Assembly: GCA_030435675.1 (NCBI GenBank) | Contig: CM059623.1 | Coordinates: forward strand, 6,536,012-6,600,011 | Direction: 5' to 3' | DNA: 64,000 nucleotides | From: Steinernema hermaphroditum | Lineage: Eukaryota; Nematoda; Chromadorea; Rhabditida; Steinernematidae | Shown: piece by piece, positions 43,301 through 53,906 of the stretch | Layout: every line of letters starts with the position of its first letter | Position numbering within the stretch: the stretch's first letter is position 1 | Program-made: the position numbers and the translations under genes | Notes under the pieces: model-generated | Told to the model about the DNA's origin: nothing | Seen by the model: only the letters and a program-made list of their open reading frames with translations | Database searches by the model: none

Positions 43301-46300
43301 TAAACGTTCTACTGAGTAAGGCAGACGATTCGGTTGAAACCGATTGGATGTTTCGGATGCACTACCGAAGTGAATTTATGCGATCGGGAATGCGAGATGC
43401 GATACCGTATATCGAAAGGATGTGCGAAGAGTATCCGGAAGTGGCAAATGCCTACAAAGTGTTTGAAGCTGAACGACGCGCTGATTACGAAGATTTCGTC
43501 GCACGATACGAGAACTTGTAAGTAACATGTTGATCTGTAAAAATATGTTGTGTTCCCTGTAGGAAAGGGACGTACGATTCAGTGGATGATTGTATTGAAA
43601 TGGTCAAAAGGAGAGTTGAAGGTACCGGATGCGAAGCGTCCTATCTCAGCCTTTTCCAGCACCTTCTTCTTATAGGCGACGATCGACACCCGATGTAAGT
43701 AAACTCAATAAGCCGTACGTATGCTCTTCATACTTCAGGATTTCATACTTCCGTTTAATTGAATCTTGTGTGTCGGAGATCGTCTTTGGAGATGTTGGCT
43801 GTGATCCCGATTTCGACAACAAATTCGTTTTTCAAACATCTATTGGAGATATTCTCGATCAGCTTGATGAATCGGCTGGAGCAGACCTAAGTGCGCACAT
43901 GAACAAGCGACTAGAACAAGCAACTCTTGCGAAACAAGAAGCTGTTGCAAAACAAACGCAATACTATGAAAAGATTGCGGAATTCAAAAATGAAGTTTTG
44001 CAGTTACGTGCTCACGTAAGTTCACCATGGCATGAGGTGCCAGATGTTACGAAACCCTTTTGCTTTAGATTGCGGATCATACGAAACCACTGCCTCCAGC
44101 AACCGTTTGTACTCTACCCCCACCTGCTGCTGATTCAAATCTTCCTAAGGCCACTGGAGGGCCTCCTCCGCCGCCGCCACCTCCTGGACTTCCACGCGTT
44201 ACAGGAGGCCCCCCACGACCGGCTGTTCCTCCGGGGGTCAAGGCAGGTCCACCGCCCCCACCACCACCACTACCGGGAATAACGGGTGGTCCTCCAGCCC
44301 CGCCTCCACCTCCTCCGTTGGGCAGAGCAGGTGGACCACCTCCACCTCCGCCCCCGCCCGGCGTTAGAGGACCACCCGGACCTCCTCCTCCACCCGGAGG
44401 CTATGGACCTCCGGGACCTCCTGGATTCGTAACCGCCGCTGCTCGACCCGAAGTTCCAGATTACTTGCAAAAGAGACAGAAGTACAAAGTAGATGGCCCT
44501 ATGAAGAAGATTGCCTGGAATGCCGCTGTCATCAATCCGTTCAAAGTTGAGAAAGAGTCGTTTTGGGTTTCGGCAAAGGATCGACTGGAAGATGACGATT
44601 TGCGAGCGTTCCAAGAGAAATTTGCAACAGCAACTGCCGTGCATGGATCTGATTCCTGCGAAAGCATATCTTCGAGAGCGACGAAGAAAGTGAAGATGGC
44701 CATAATCATTACAGACGAGAAAGTTCTGAAGGCACTAAGCATTCTTCAAGCGTCGTGCAAGCTGAGCCTCAAGGAATGGCATCGCGGACTTCTGGAAATT
44801 GACGAAAGCGTTCTTCCGGTTAACGCACTGCAACAACTTCGAAGTGCACTACCGCCTGTAGATCAAATAAAGCAGCTAAAGGAAATGGATCCGAAGACAT
44901 TCGATGAAATGGTGGAAGCCGAACAGTTTATCGCCACAATAGGCCAAATAAGCGGACTTCCTTTACGATTGGATATGATTATTTTCAAGATGCGACTCAA
45001 CGAAATGTTATCAGATGTGAAACCTGTCAGTTCCGTGTTTATGTTGTGTTTTTGTGATACTCATCTGTTTAGGGTATCGCAGCGCTTATCGAGTCGTGCG
45101 ATGAGATTCGCAAGTCTTCAGGATTTTCCATGTTCTTGGACATGGTGCTTCAAGTTGGAAACATGATGTCTCAAAGCTCTAAGGCTCACAAGGATACATA
45201 CGCCTTTGAGCTAAGCGTTTTAACGAAACTTCGCGATACCAAAGACAAGGAGAACAGCCACACTCTTTTACATGAGCTAATCGAGATGCTGAGAAGGAAG
45301 AGTAAAGGGCGATACTCAACGTTTATTTTGGACGATTTCGGCCACATTCCCACTGCCGCTCGTACGAATGAGGAAGTTCTAAATCAAGGAATTAATCAAT
45401 TGAAAGGCTGCGTGAACAAGGCACGATATTTTTTTATTCTCTATCACTTTTCAAATACCAATTTCAGCTTGAAAACTGCCTGAAGACGTACGTTAAGCAG
45501 TCTGAGGGCGACAGATTTCTCGAAAAGTTCGCACCCTTTTTGGCCGAAGCAAAAAGTGAAGTGGAAACCGTTCAAAACATGCACAAGACGATGATCGCAA
45601 AGTGGACTTGTTTGAGCAAATTTTATTCATTCGATCCTGCTAAGTATAAGATGGAAGCCTTTTTCGGTGACATGAAAACCTTTAAGGACCAGTATGAGGT
45701 AAGACTCATCCTTTTTAAATCATTTTAATTCAGTTTATAGGCGTGTTACAAGGAGCTTGAGATGGAGAAAGAACGTGAGGAACGTAAGAAGACGAAGCGG
45801 CAGCCGTTCGCCACTTTGACAAATTCGATTCCCAACTTCGCTGCTCCGGTAGGAACTCCGATCATCCGAACGGATAAAAAGTCAACCGGCGTCGTGGATG
45901 AAATTGAGAAGATCATAGACACCGGAGGATTGCTTCGAGGACGAACTCCGCGTAACGGACCCAAAACGGCACGAGGAAGGAATGCTTTGCAACGAAAGAA
46001 ATCGAAAGCTGATGTGACGGACGAGTTGACGCCGACATTCCAGCGGCCAGATAATTACAAAGTGCGTAGGAAAGGACAACCTACGGTACAGGTGGGAACG
46101 CTGTGCAATAACCGTTGGTGAATTTTAAACAAGTTTAGGTGTGTGGTGAAACCCGAACAATTATCGGAAGAACTTCTGCGAATGAGAACGTTCAGCCCGC
46201 GTCTTCGTCAAGCGGAACCTTAACAACCGATGCTATGTTAGCCCGTCTTAATGCTCTGTAGCTTGTCTAATCTCTAATTCCCTATTTAGAAGAACGATAA

Positions 46301-46404
46301 CTGAAGAGCTTAAGCTTAGGAACTTCTCTTTAAAGAAAGTTCCGGCTCCCACTCAGCAGTTGCCTGACTCTGAGAACTCACCTCCGCCCCCTGATCCTAG
46401 ATAA
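40311..46404 (+). CDS. DIAPH: Diaphanous-class formin with two candidate first exons
   Basis: Diaphanous formins are Rho-activated nucleators of unbranched actin filaments. First exon A (40311-40397) is MFSRKKEKDKEKSNEGVQND plus nine residues, phase 0; first exon B starts at 41699 with MRRRSRQRDEPDVDGPVSG. Both have an acceptor-like AG 7-9 bp before the ATG and both join in phase to the exon at about 42168 (SVSMKPSEVYG). Then come the GBD/FH3 region (VRVTLQSESVSWIEQFGKAG), a coiled coil, a proline-rich FH1 (44.1-44.45 kb), and FH2 from MKKIAWNAAVINPF to CYKELEMEKEREERKK, with the GNMM-type lasso/knob segment FLDMVLQVGNMMSQSSKAHK. The C-terminus carries a DAD-like core, TDAMLARLNAL. A 32-nt GTAGCT...TTTAG intron lets the frame continue to PPPPDPR at 46404; unspliced, it stops at 46261. 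Confidence 0.9.
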
Positions 46405-46737
46405 CTCTAAATGATTCTCTGTCTTTGCCTTCCTGCATAATGTCTCTCTCATCCGCAGAAATCCGTCTAGTCACGTTCTCTCTTCCGTCTTCTTCCCTTC
46501 CCGGTCTCAATGAGTTGTACATACTAATGCTTAACCAGCTTGTCAAAATTGCTATAGCGAGTCAATACATGAGAAATAAGAAGATTGAGAACAGAGTTGT
46601 ATTTGGGTGTTGTACATAGAGAGAGCAGAACCATTGGATTTCGACAGGTGCACGCGCCGTTGCCGTGGAGATGTCGGTCCGTTCAGCGATTACCCAAACG
46701 TTCCTCGGTGACAGCAGCATCGGTGTGGCCTCCGAGG

Positions 46738-48220
46738 ATGGCGACGGCGAGCCCGAGCTGTAAGGCGATGCTGACGGCCTGGCTCGAGTTCGTCGGATGT
46801 CACATCGTGCAGGAAGGAGATACTTATTACGAGACGAAGCAGGTACTTGGCCTTTCGGGAAATGAACTCTCCTTCGTCTTCAGTTCCCTGCGTCCGCGTC
46901 GAGCCCCTCATTCGCCTCATGGCTCCTCCGCAGCGTCTGGTGCCAGCCGTCGACGTCGGTGCACCGCTCGACGTACCAGGTGCCGGAGTACAGCCTTTCC
47001 TTCCAGGCTGATATCTTCTGGGGCGCCCCGAGCGCTCACAGGGAGTTGGGGCCCCTCTTCGCTAAGCTGCGCGGCGACGTCCGCGCGGTCTACGCCCCCG
47101 GCGAGGCGGACTCGCCGATGTCCAAGTTCGTGGCCAGTCCCGAGCACTTGGCCACATTCCTCGAGGAGATATGGAGGCGGCAGAAGGTCCCCGACGAGTG
47201 GACCGACTCTAAGCATTGCATCCTCATGCACAATTTCGGTAACTCCTTCCGCCGCGCCCCTTAGCCTTCGTCATTTAGGCTTCAACCTGCTCGAGAGAGT
47301 TCTCATCCGCCGACTCGCCTTATACGGTAGGTGGCGCGCGAAGGGCTCCGGGAACCACTCAGGAGTTTAGGACTCTATCTTGGGATCAACGCCAACGACA
47401 ACATCAAGCGGCGCACACCTATCAACGCCGTTTGTGCGATTCGCCTCAAGATGACTACGAATCCTGGGGGTCACCACATGGCGATGATCGCGCGCCTCAG
47501 CGACCTAGGCGTCCCCGTCGGCTTCGTCACCATCGTCAGGTCGTTTTTCAAGACGATTGCTCCGGAGAAGGACCCCCCGCAGCTGAGCGCTTTTCTCTTC
47601 GACTGGGCTGTGGAGCTTCTGATGGCGAAGAGCGGCGTGACGGCGTCGGCGCGGTGGCAGATCGGCTTCCGCGACTACGTGCTCGTCCATGACAGCATCG
47701 ACGAACTGCACTTCGCCGTCGAGGAGCTGAGGTGAGGCCCGGGGGAGGCCTCTGACCGTCCGTCTTCAGGAGAAACTCCGCAGAGTACGGTGTCCGCATC
47801 GGCACCGCGCAGTCGTTGGTCGTGCGGAAGCGGGGCCTCCCGAAGCTCGACGTCGACGGCCTCCGAGAGGTCGAGGGCTTCGGAGGCCTCAGCGACTTCG
47901 TCGGCATCAAGCGGGACGTCGCTGAGATGCCGCCGCTTCTCGGGTGCCATGACTTCTGGGGCTGCGGAGAGAATAGCACTCTCGAGCGCTGCGGCGCCAT
48001 CCCCTTCAACTCCGATGTCTTCCTCGCCGTGGAGTGGTTCGATGTGAGTCCCCTCCCGTGCTTCTTTCACGCCCCCTCCTTGCAGGTCCTCGTGGGACGA
48101 CTTCGACCCTTCGGCTACGAGGATTGCAAGACCGAGCTGCGCATCCTCATCGCGTCTGTGAGGTTCAGCGAAGAAGAGAGCGACCAGGAGAACATGAAGA
48201 AGTCCGCGAAATCACCCTAA
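46738..48220 (+). CDS. Multi-intron gene derived from a LINE reverse transcriptase, catalytic motifs lost
   Basis: Six exons with five short in-frame introns, about 430 residues, no internal stop, and AATAAA after the stop. Order of recognisable segments: RRQKVPDEWTDSKHCILMH (family: IPxxWkxsxivPixK); FNLLERVLIRRLALYG (KxlerIlxnRL); SDLGVPVGFVTIVRSFF (YGIPxkfvxlIrxly); QLSAFLFDWAVELLM (LSPxLFnlxxexxm); GFRDYVLVHDSIDELHFAVE (xxFADDivLxAxSxeELqxxl); YGVRIGTAQSLVVRKRG (GLxINxxKTkvm); VDGLREVEGFGGLSDFVGIK (VExFxYLGSxv); and CKTELRILIASVRF (xKtxLrxfxsxV). The YxDD aspartates are replaced (FRDYV), and the motif-A aspartate before SDLGVP is not found. It looks inactive as a polymerase yet still under coding constraint. 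The start (MATASPSCKAM) is tentative; an alternative ATG lies at about 46672. Confidence 0.65.
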
Positions 48221-48518
48221 ACTATAAAAATAAATTGGACGACGGTACAAATTTGGCGTGATAGTTTTGACATCTCTGTAGTTGCATTCATGTGAAAAAG
48301 ATTGAAAAAACCGGCGCAGCAGAAGGGGCTGCATCCAGAAGCCAAGTAGAGAGGACAGACAAGTAAAAGAGGAATCTGAGTCCGGGGAACTCAGTTTAAA
48401 GAGACCCGGTCATGGATAAAAAAGTGTTTTAAAACTTCTGAAAACTTGTGTACCCCTGTTTTCGGGGTCGCTGAGCACGGTGGCGAAGTCGGTTGTTCAA
48501 AAAACAGACCTTATTGTA

Positions 48519-48990
48519 TTGTATTCGTCAAAAATCTCTCGCAAAGCTCCCGCCACGAAAATTTTGCGCGCGTATTTCATGCGCCAAAAAGTTTACAGTG
48601 GGAAATGCTCAAAATCATAGTAATACGATTTTTTCTCGTTTCTGACGCGATTTATCCAAATTCCATTAACGGACGGTTGCTCAGCGGACTCTGGCGCGTC
48701 GAATGAGCCCTGGCTCGACTGCCAGTATGCTTTCCTCGCAGAGTTATTAGAAAAAATTAGTTTGCAATTGAGAGTTATCCACCATTGATCCTAATAACTT
48801 TCTGAGCAACTCTGCTGAGCAAACGTCCGTTAATGCAATTTGGAGAAATCGCGTCAGAAGCGAGAAAAAATCGGATTACTATGATTTTGAGCATTTCCCA
48901 TTGTAAACTTTTTGGCGCGTGAAATGCGCGCGCAAAATTTTCGTGGCAGGAGCCCTCTCCTTTTTTGCGAGAGATTTTTGACGAATACAA
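48519..48990. mobile_element. TA-flanked foldback MITE, copy 2
   Basis: Same family as 7658-8302: ends TTGTATTCGTCAAAAATCTC, TA on each side (48517-48518 and 48991-48992). At 472 bp it lacks most of the centre found in copy 1, and its two arms differ in places (the right arm carries an extra AAAAAAGGAGAG-type insert). Confidence 0.85.
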
Positions 48991-49163
48991 TAGGATCCAG
49001 AATGTGTTTTACCATCGGCCTCGACACGATCTATCCGCCATGGCATGAGTTGAACAATATTTTTATTCTTTTTGGCCGAAATAGTTGTGGACCAGGTCCG
49101 CGCTTGGGAACAGTTTGCTCAGCAGTTTCTGGCGCGTCGAATGTGCCCAGACCCGCTCCGATT

Positions 49164-50157
49164 CGGTCCACGACGTTTCGCCGCGAGACGTTTCGCCGCG
49201 GGGCCGTTTTGCCGCGAGCCGTTTCGCCGCGGGACGTTTCGCCGCGGGGCCGTTTCGCCGCGAGACCTTTCGCCGCGGTGATCAAAGTCGAAAAAGAACC
49301 GCCGATAAGGGGACACTCCCTCTTTTTGGAATGCGCTTATTTCTTGTTTATTTTCTTTATTGTTTCTTGACTGGGCTCTCCGCTCAATCTCTTGTTGACA
49401 GTGATGACGTTGGCTCAGTTAGCTTATCGCAACTGGGAGAGTGCATTAGTGGTGTAGAATCCGAAGAAGACGAAGAGGAAGCCACACAACCGCTAAACGA
49501 CCTGGAGATAACGGATCAACAGCTTCACGAAGAGGGACAAGAATTCGGATTCCGATACTGTCCTGGTTTGAAGACAACTACGTGGGAAGGCCTACCAGGT
49601 AAGCACATATGAAATTGACGTCCTAAATTCACTGTCGCAAAATGTTCTAGGAGTGGCCGCCGCCGACCAGCCCTCTTCCCCATTGAGATGTGGTCTGTCT
49701 ACGCACGCACAAAGGACGGAACGGTCCGAACCAACAACTACTCCGAGGCGGCGCACAGACGCATCCAGGCAGAGTTCCAGATGCAACACCCCACAATATG
49801 GAAGTTCATTGACGCCCTCCGGCAGGTGCAGGCAAGCCGCGATACCGCTTATGAGGCAATGGTACGGGGTGATCCACCACCGAAGAAGCGAAAGCTCTAT
49901 CAGCTGATAGATGAGCGCCTCCTGCGGATCATCACAAACTTCGATGAATCTGAGCCTGATGGCAACATCGAAGAGTTCCTAAGGGGCTGCGCTCATAACT
50001 TCCAAATGGACCCGTAACAATGTCTTCAACCCCTGTTGATAAATTGTTAATGTTTTTTTTTGGCATTCCATCGCTTTTCAACTCCGATCTCTGCGGCGAA
50101 ACGGCTCGCGGCGAAACGGCCCCGCGGCGAAACGGCCCCGCGGCGAAACGTCCTGCT
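49164..50157. mobile_element. Degenerate Mutator-like element with tandem-repeat arms
   Basis: Both arms are short arrays of CGTTTCGCCGCG-type units (49171-49278) and their inverse (50090-50150). The outer flanks are direct repeats CCGCTCCGATT (49153-49163 and 50158-50168), an 11-bp match that contains a plausible 9-bp Mutator target duplication. The interior holds a MULE transposase C-terminus, so flanks and content agree. Confidence 0.75.
49651..50017 (+). pseudogene. MULE transposase C-terminal fragment
   Basis: After a TTCTAG acceptor the exon reads GRRRPALFPIEMWSVYARTK, then GTVRTNNYSEAAHRRIQAEF, HPTIWKFIDALRQVQ and FLRGCAHNFQMDP. This is the distinctive C-terminal region of metazoan FLYWCH/MULE-type transposases (RTNN...HR...HPTIW.F...L). 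The catalytic DDE core is absent. An upstream open stretch (about 49370-49600, LGECISGVESEEDEEEATQP) with a GTAAGC donor may be a captured or degenerate earlier exon. The element cannot encode an active transposase. Confidence 0.75.
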
Positions 50158-50610
50158 CCGCTCCGATTGGATAAGTGCACAGAAAACGCGGAAACTACGG
50201 TTGTGTCCGTCATGGTAGTCGTCTCGGTACCGGCAAGCCGAGTATTAGACAGTGAAACTGTGTGGATCCTATGGTCTGTTTCTTGAAAACTACTGGGTTT
50301 TTTTGGGAGGCTGATTTCAACATGATGTTGGGCAGCCTCTAAAAGAAGGGACTAAAAGGTTTTCGGGACGAACCGCGAACTCTGCCTTGCGCTTCAGGGC
50401 AAAGTTTGGACGACGTTTTTTTTTCCTATTTTTTTTTTGCTATTTCTCGGAAACTATCATGTTTTCCGAGAAACCGAAAAACTTCACCATCGTGCTCAGC
50501 GACCCCGAAAACAGGGGTACACAAATTTTCAGAAGATTTGAAGGACTTTTTTATCCATGACCGGGTCCCTTTAAGCACATCTGGGGTCCGATCTTCAGAA
50601 TTTGTTCGCG

Positions 50611-50844
50611 ATGTCCCAACGCGATGTCCCTGTGTCGGACTACTCGGTATACGGTGTTTATAGTGAACACGACCGGAGATGGACGCATCGCATCAAGATG
50701 GGTTTGTGTAGTCACGGCTGCTCTCACGAAGTCTGCGCAGAGGAACTTCGCTCAGCAGAGTATTCCGCGTTTTTCTATCCAAACGTTTTTTTGGAAGTAC
50801 TCGTCTTCGATGGTAACCTTGGTAACATTTCAAGACGTTGGTGA
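50611..50844 (+). CDS. Small uncertain ORF upstream of VPS37
   Basis: MSQRDVPVSDYSVYGVYSEH starts 12 bp after CTTCAG, the same acceptor-then-ATG arrangement as confirmed genes here. The ~77-residue product ends NLGNISRRW and has a Cys/His cluster (GLCSHGCSHEVC). No family recognised. It could also be a 5' exon of VPS37, but I found no in-phase donor that convinces. Confidence 0.35.
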   Translation: MSQRDVPVSDYSVYGVYSEHDRRWTHRIKMGLCSHGCSHEVCAEELRSAEYSAFFYPNVFLEVLVFDGNLGNISRRW

Positions 50845-50982
50845 CTTTTCTACCTTTCCTTCCCGTTTTGCTTTTGTGTTTCCCTGCTGCAAGCGCTCAC
50901 ATGACACACACGTGGTTTCCCATGAGTCAGCTTCCGTAGTGCCTCATTGTTACTCATCCGGAAATTCAGGAAAAAGGAAGCA

Positions 50983-51740
50983 ATGGAGTACGAAACTCAG
51001 TTGGAGATATGCGTCAGCGCTGCTATGAACCAGATTAAGAATCTGTCGTATGGGGAGCTAAAGGACTTGCACGAGAACGACGCCAAGATCGACGCCATCA
51101 TAGAATCGTTGCCTCAAGTATGTTGCTACGAGCAGGACGCATAACTGCAGCCTTGTCCTCTAGATCCGATCGCTGCCAAACGAGAAGGACATGGTGCTTG
51201 CCCAGAACAAGTCCTTCGCGGAGTGTAATTTGACGCTCGAGCCTAAGTTGAACGAAGCGAAAGTCGAACTTATGGCGAACTACGAAGAGGCGATGAAGTA
51301 CAAAGCCGAAGTGGAAACTCTGAAGGCCCGCCTGGGTAAGTCCATTGTATGCCATCTCTTAACAGAATTGACCTCAGATGCCGTCTCTTCGAAACGCTCG
51401 ATTGACGCCACGTGCGCATGCTTGCAAGCCGCCGTGCGGGAGGCCGAAGATGAGAGCGAAAAACTGATGGAAGACTTGCAGATGGGAAAAATTGAACCGG
51501 ATAGGTTTGTAGACGAGTTCGTGAGGAAGAAGACCCTCGCCCACAAGAGGTATTTGCAGAACTGACCAGATTGCTCATCCGCGTGCTAATTTCAGGAAAA
51601 TTAAGTCGGAGAAGTTGATGGCCATTGTAAACGAGCAGCAGATGGTCATGGAGCGAAGATCATCGACGAGATCCGTCCCTTATCCAGATGTCAGTGCCAG
51701 CAATTTTTACCCGAACCCGCGCCATTCCAGCTATTATTGA
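50983..51740 (+). CDS. VPS37: VPS37, ESCRT-I subunit (Mod(r) domain)
   Basis: VPS37 is part of ESCRT-I with TSG101, VPS28 and MVB12, and sorts ubiquitinated membrane proteins into multivesicular bodies. Four exons. The product is almost entirely a Mod(r) domain: MNQIKNLSYGELKDLHENDA, MVLAQNKSFAECNLTLEPKL (family: LAxxNrsLAExNL), KAEVETLKARL, LQMGKIEPDRFVDEFVRKKT and AHKR. It has a short Pro/Tyr tail (RSVPYPDVSASNFYPNPR). It lacks the long proline-rich tail of vertebrate VPS37B/C and the UEV-like domain of VPS37A. AATTCAG ends 13 bp before the ATG. mL48 starts 173 bp downstream. Confidence 0.9.
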
Positions 51741-51913
51741 GAAGCCAGTCTCTGTGATATACATGTTCCTGTAGAAAGTGTAAATATACGTGTTGGGGAG
51801 AGTATCTGCATAAATCTAACTGGTCGCTGTTCTGTGTTTCTTGCCCGATGTCTTAAGCATGTGATTTCTGTATCGTCACCGTTGTGGAAGCTAACTGATG
51901 GAGTGTTTTAGTG

Positions 51914-52516
51914 ATGAATCGCAATTTGATCCAACCGCTCAACCGGATTTCCTCGCGGCAGTTCGCTACTTTGCGGGAGCAAGCCCGGAAAGTCGATCCT
52001 CGCTACATCTATGAGCCAGAATTCAAAGATCCCAGAATTTACCCCACGCTCCCGACATTGAACGTCCGTCTGCAATCCTATGACTACGTCCAGCTGGAAC
52101 TCTACCAGTCGTACGTCGACAAAGTAGCCACCCGATTCAATTTCGACGTCGTTGAGAGGTATGGCCATCGGGAAAGTCCTATTTTTTATAGTACTTTTCG
52201 CTCCAGTTACGCCGTGGCCGCAAAGACGGAACGCTGCGTCTCCTACAAGCCCAACTCGACGGTGGTGGATTCTGAAGTCGATCTGTCCATCTACGATCGT
52301 GTGGTCCGCCTCGAGAACGTCTACGCTGTGCATCTGCCGCTCTTCATCTCCTTGCTGCGCACGCATTTGCCCGTCGGTGTCAAGATGACCGTAAAGGAGC
52401 ACGAGAAAGACGACGAGTCGTATCGATACATCCCTGATCTCCTCCTCAAGCAGCGACAAGAAGAACTGAAAGCGCTCGATGACCCGGTCGTCCGAAGAAA
52501 TTTGGGGTGGGAGTGA
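51914..52516 (+). CDS. MRPL48: Mitochondrial large-subunit ribosomal protein mL48
   Basis: mL48 is a mitochondrial large-subunit ribosomal protein with an S10-like fold. Two exons with an intron at about 52158-52206. After a basic N-terminus (MNRNLIQPLNRISSRQF, a likely import signal), the sequence reads RYIYEPEFKDPRIYPTLPTL, SYDYVQLELYQSYVDKVA, then YAVAAKTE, and LRTHLPVGVKMTVKEHEKDD, matching the family's PTLNIQIQGYDYxxLExYQ and LPEGVKLSVREHxEED blocks. GTTTTAG ends 2 bp before the ATG. It lies 173 bp after VPS37 on the same strand. Confidence 0.9.
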   Translation: MNRNLIQPLNRISSRQFATLREQARKVDPRYIYEPEFKDPRIYPTLPTLNVRLQSYDYVQLELYQSYVDKVATRFNFDVVERYGHRESPIFYSTFRSSYAVAAKTERCVSYKPNSTVVDSEVDLSIYDRVVRLENVYAVHLPLFISLLRTHLPVGVKMTVKEHEKDDESYRYIPDLLLKQRQEELKALDDPVVRRNLGWE

Positions 52517-52608
52517 TAGTCTCTGATTAGGATAGCTGTTGTTGTTCTTGTCCAAAAAAGTGTTCCGAAGAAATTCGTGTGGGCGGGGGTGGTTCGTGTG
52601 GTCCGAGC

Positions 52609-53727
52609 CAGGGGTGGGCAATAGGTCGCTCCGGTTTGGGGGGGGGTCGGTTACCATTCGGAGCCGACCGTCTGCGCGGAGCGGTGCGGTATAAGCGCAG
52701 ACGACAAGAGAAATGGCTTCGTTTATCAACGTATCCGATGACGGAGTACAGGTTCAGGGCACTTGCGCCGCAGGGAAATCGTGGTGGGACCACTTACTTG
52801 TAGGTGGGACCACTTACTTATAGTCCCATCTCAGCCGCGTTTGTTAAATTTTTATCATGACGATCGGGTTTTTTTTCTTCAGCATCTTGTAGAGGAGAAA
52901 AATTCACTATGAGCTGACTATGTGTCTTAAATACGAAGCTGACTTGAAAAAGCTGATTTCGAGATTCAAATGTCAAATGTTTGGACCTCGTTTTAGGGCA
53001 CTTCCCATTCACGGGGGGTATATAACCCCATATACATATTCTTGTACTCCATGGTGTGCTCTACAAGAATACATTCACCGTTTGTTTTGTTCTTTGGATC
53101 ATTTTTATGGAATTATTTAGTCTGGAACACTATCAAACAACGTAAGGGGTCTTAAAACATCGACCTTGCTGTTAGGGGGGAATTGTTTTTACCGATGTCC
53201 TGCGATCTAGCCAGTCGTATTCAGCATACACTCATCTACAACAATATGCATAAGGCTCTGAAGTCACACTTGTCGTCGGGGTGTAAAGGTACTCTTATAA
53301 TAGGATCATAAATTTCCGTCAAAAGTACCGTAATCGTTTGACTTAGTTTTAGGTCCTTTTTCGGTGACCGGGGGGGGGGGATGACCCTACCCAGTCCTGT
53401 TCGCCATCGACTCCTCTACAAGACTGTATGCACCGTTTGGTGTGCCCCTTGGCCCGAAATTGAGTAAAAGTCGAAAAGTGTTAAAAAAGTCGATTTTACA
53501 ATTTCGACCTGTTCCGAGGGTAGTGACTCTACGTAGATCCCACGTCACCCCACTTACACTGTTCAGAATTGTCTCCTCTACAATATGCTGTATAACTTTC
53601 GGCAGTTTCAGCAAGCCTTAAGGTGTAAAAGTGGTCAAAACCACGACCAATTGCCACCAAGTGCTCCCGCAACGATATCCCTGACCGATCATGACGTCGC
53701 TCTGAGGGCGACCTTTGCCCACCCCTG
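52609..53727. mobile_element. hAT-type MITE with perfect 8-bp target duplication
   Basis: Ends are CAGGGGTGGGCAA(T/A)AGGTCGC, the standard hAT terminus, and its inverse. The 8 bp GTCCGAGC occur on both sides (52601-52608 and 53728-53735) without mismatch. The 1.1 kb interior is AT-rich, with a G-run (about 53371) and no transposase frame. It sits between mL48 and DARS1; only about 170 bp separate it from the DARS1 start. Confidence 0.92.
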
Positions 53728-53906
53728 GTCCGAGCGGACTGCGGACCTCTTCGAATGTGAATGGTCCTGCAGCGAAGGGGCTGCTGGAAATGTCGCTCGC
53801 TTACATCAGCTTCTTGCAGTTTTGAGTGTATGGACGTGGGAGGGACGATTCGCTGATTTCGCGTTCGCTTCTTCGTTTTGTCAGTATTCGCCTTCTTCAG
53901 ATCGAT

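Larger units (their letters stand above)
48400..50570. mobile_element. TTAA-flanked TIR element (piggyBac- or Kolobok-like) hosting two insertions
   Basis: Inverted arms at 48400-48490 and 50485-50570: ends AGAGACCCGGTCATGGATAA, then GGGGTCGCTGAGCACG-type sequence further in. TTAA lies on both outer sides (48396-48399 and 50571-50574). Removing the MITE (48519-48990) and the MULE (49164-50157 plus one target copy) leaves a non-autonomous element of roughly 700 bp. TTAA duplication is known for piggyBac and Kolobok; no transposase of either type is present. Confidence 0.75.

Noticed and set aside
44270..44644. Arg/Trp-rich protein antisense to the formin
   Set aside because: It is the complement of the proline-rich FH1 repeats.
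48446..48990. Conserved ~70-85 residue proteins sharing FARAFHAPKSLQWEMLKIIV (also at 7658-8357)
   Set aside because: The frame covers the TIR of a TA-flanked MITE and occurs in both arms; it is repeat sequence, not a gene.
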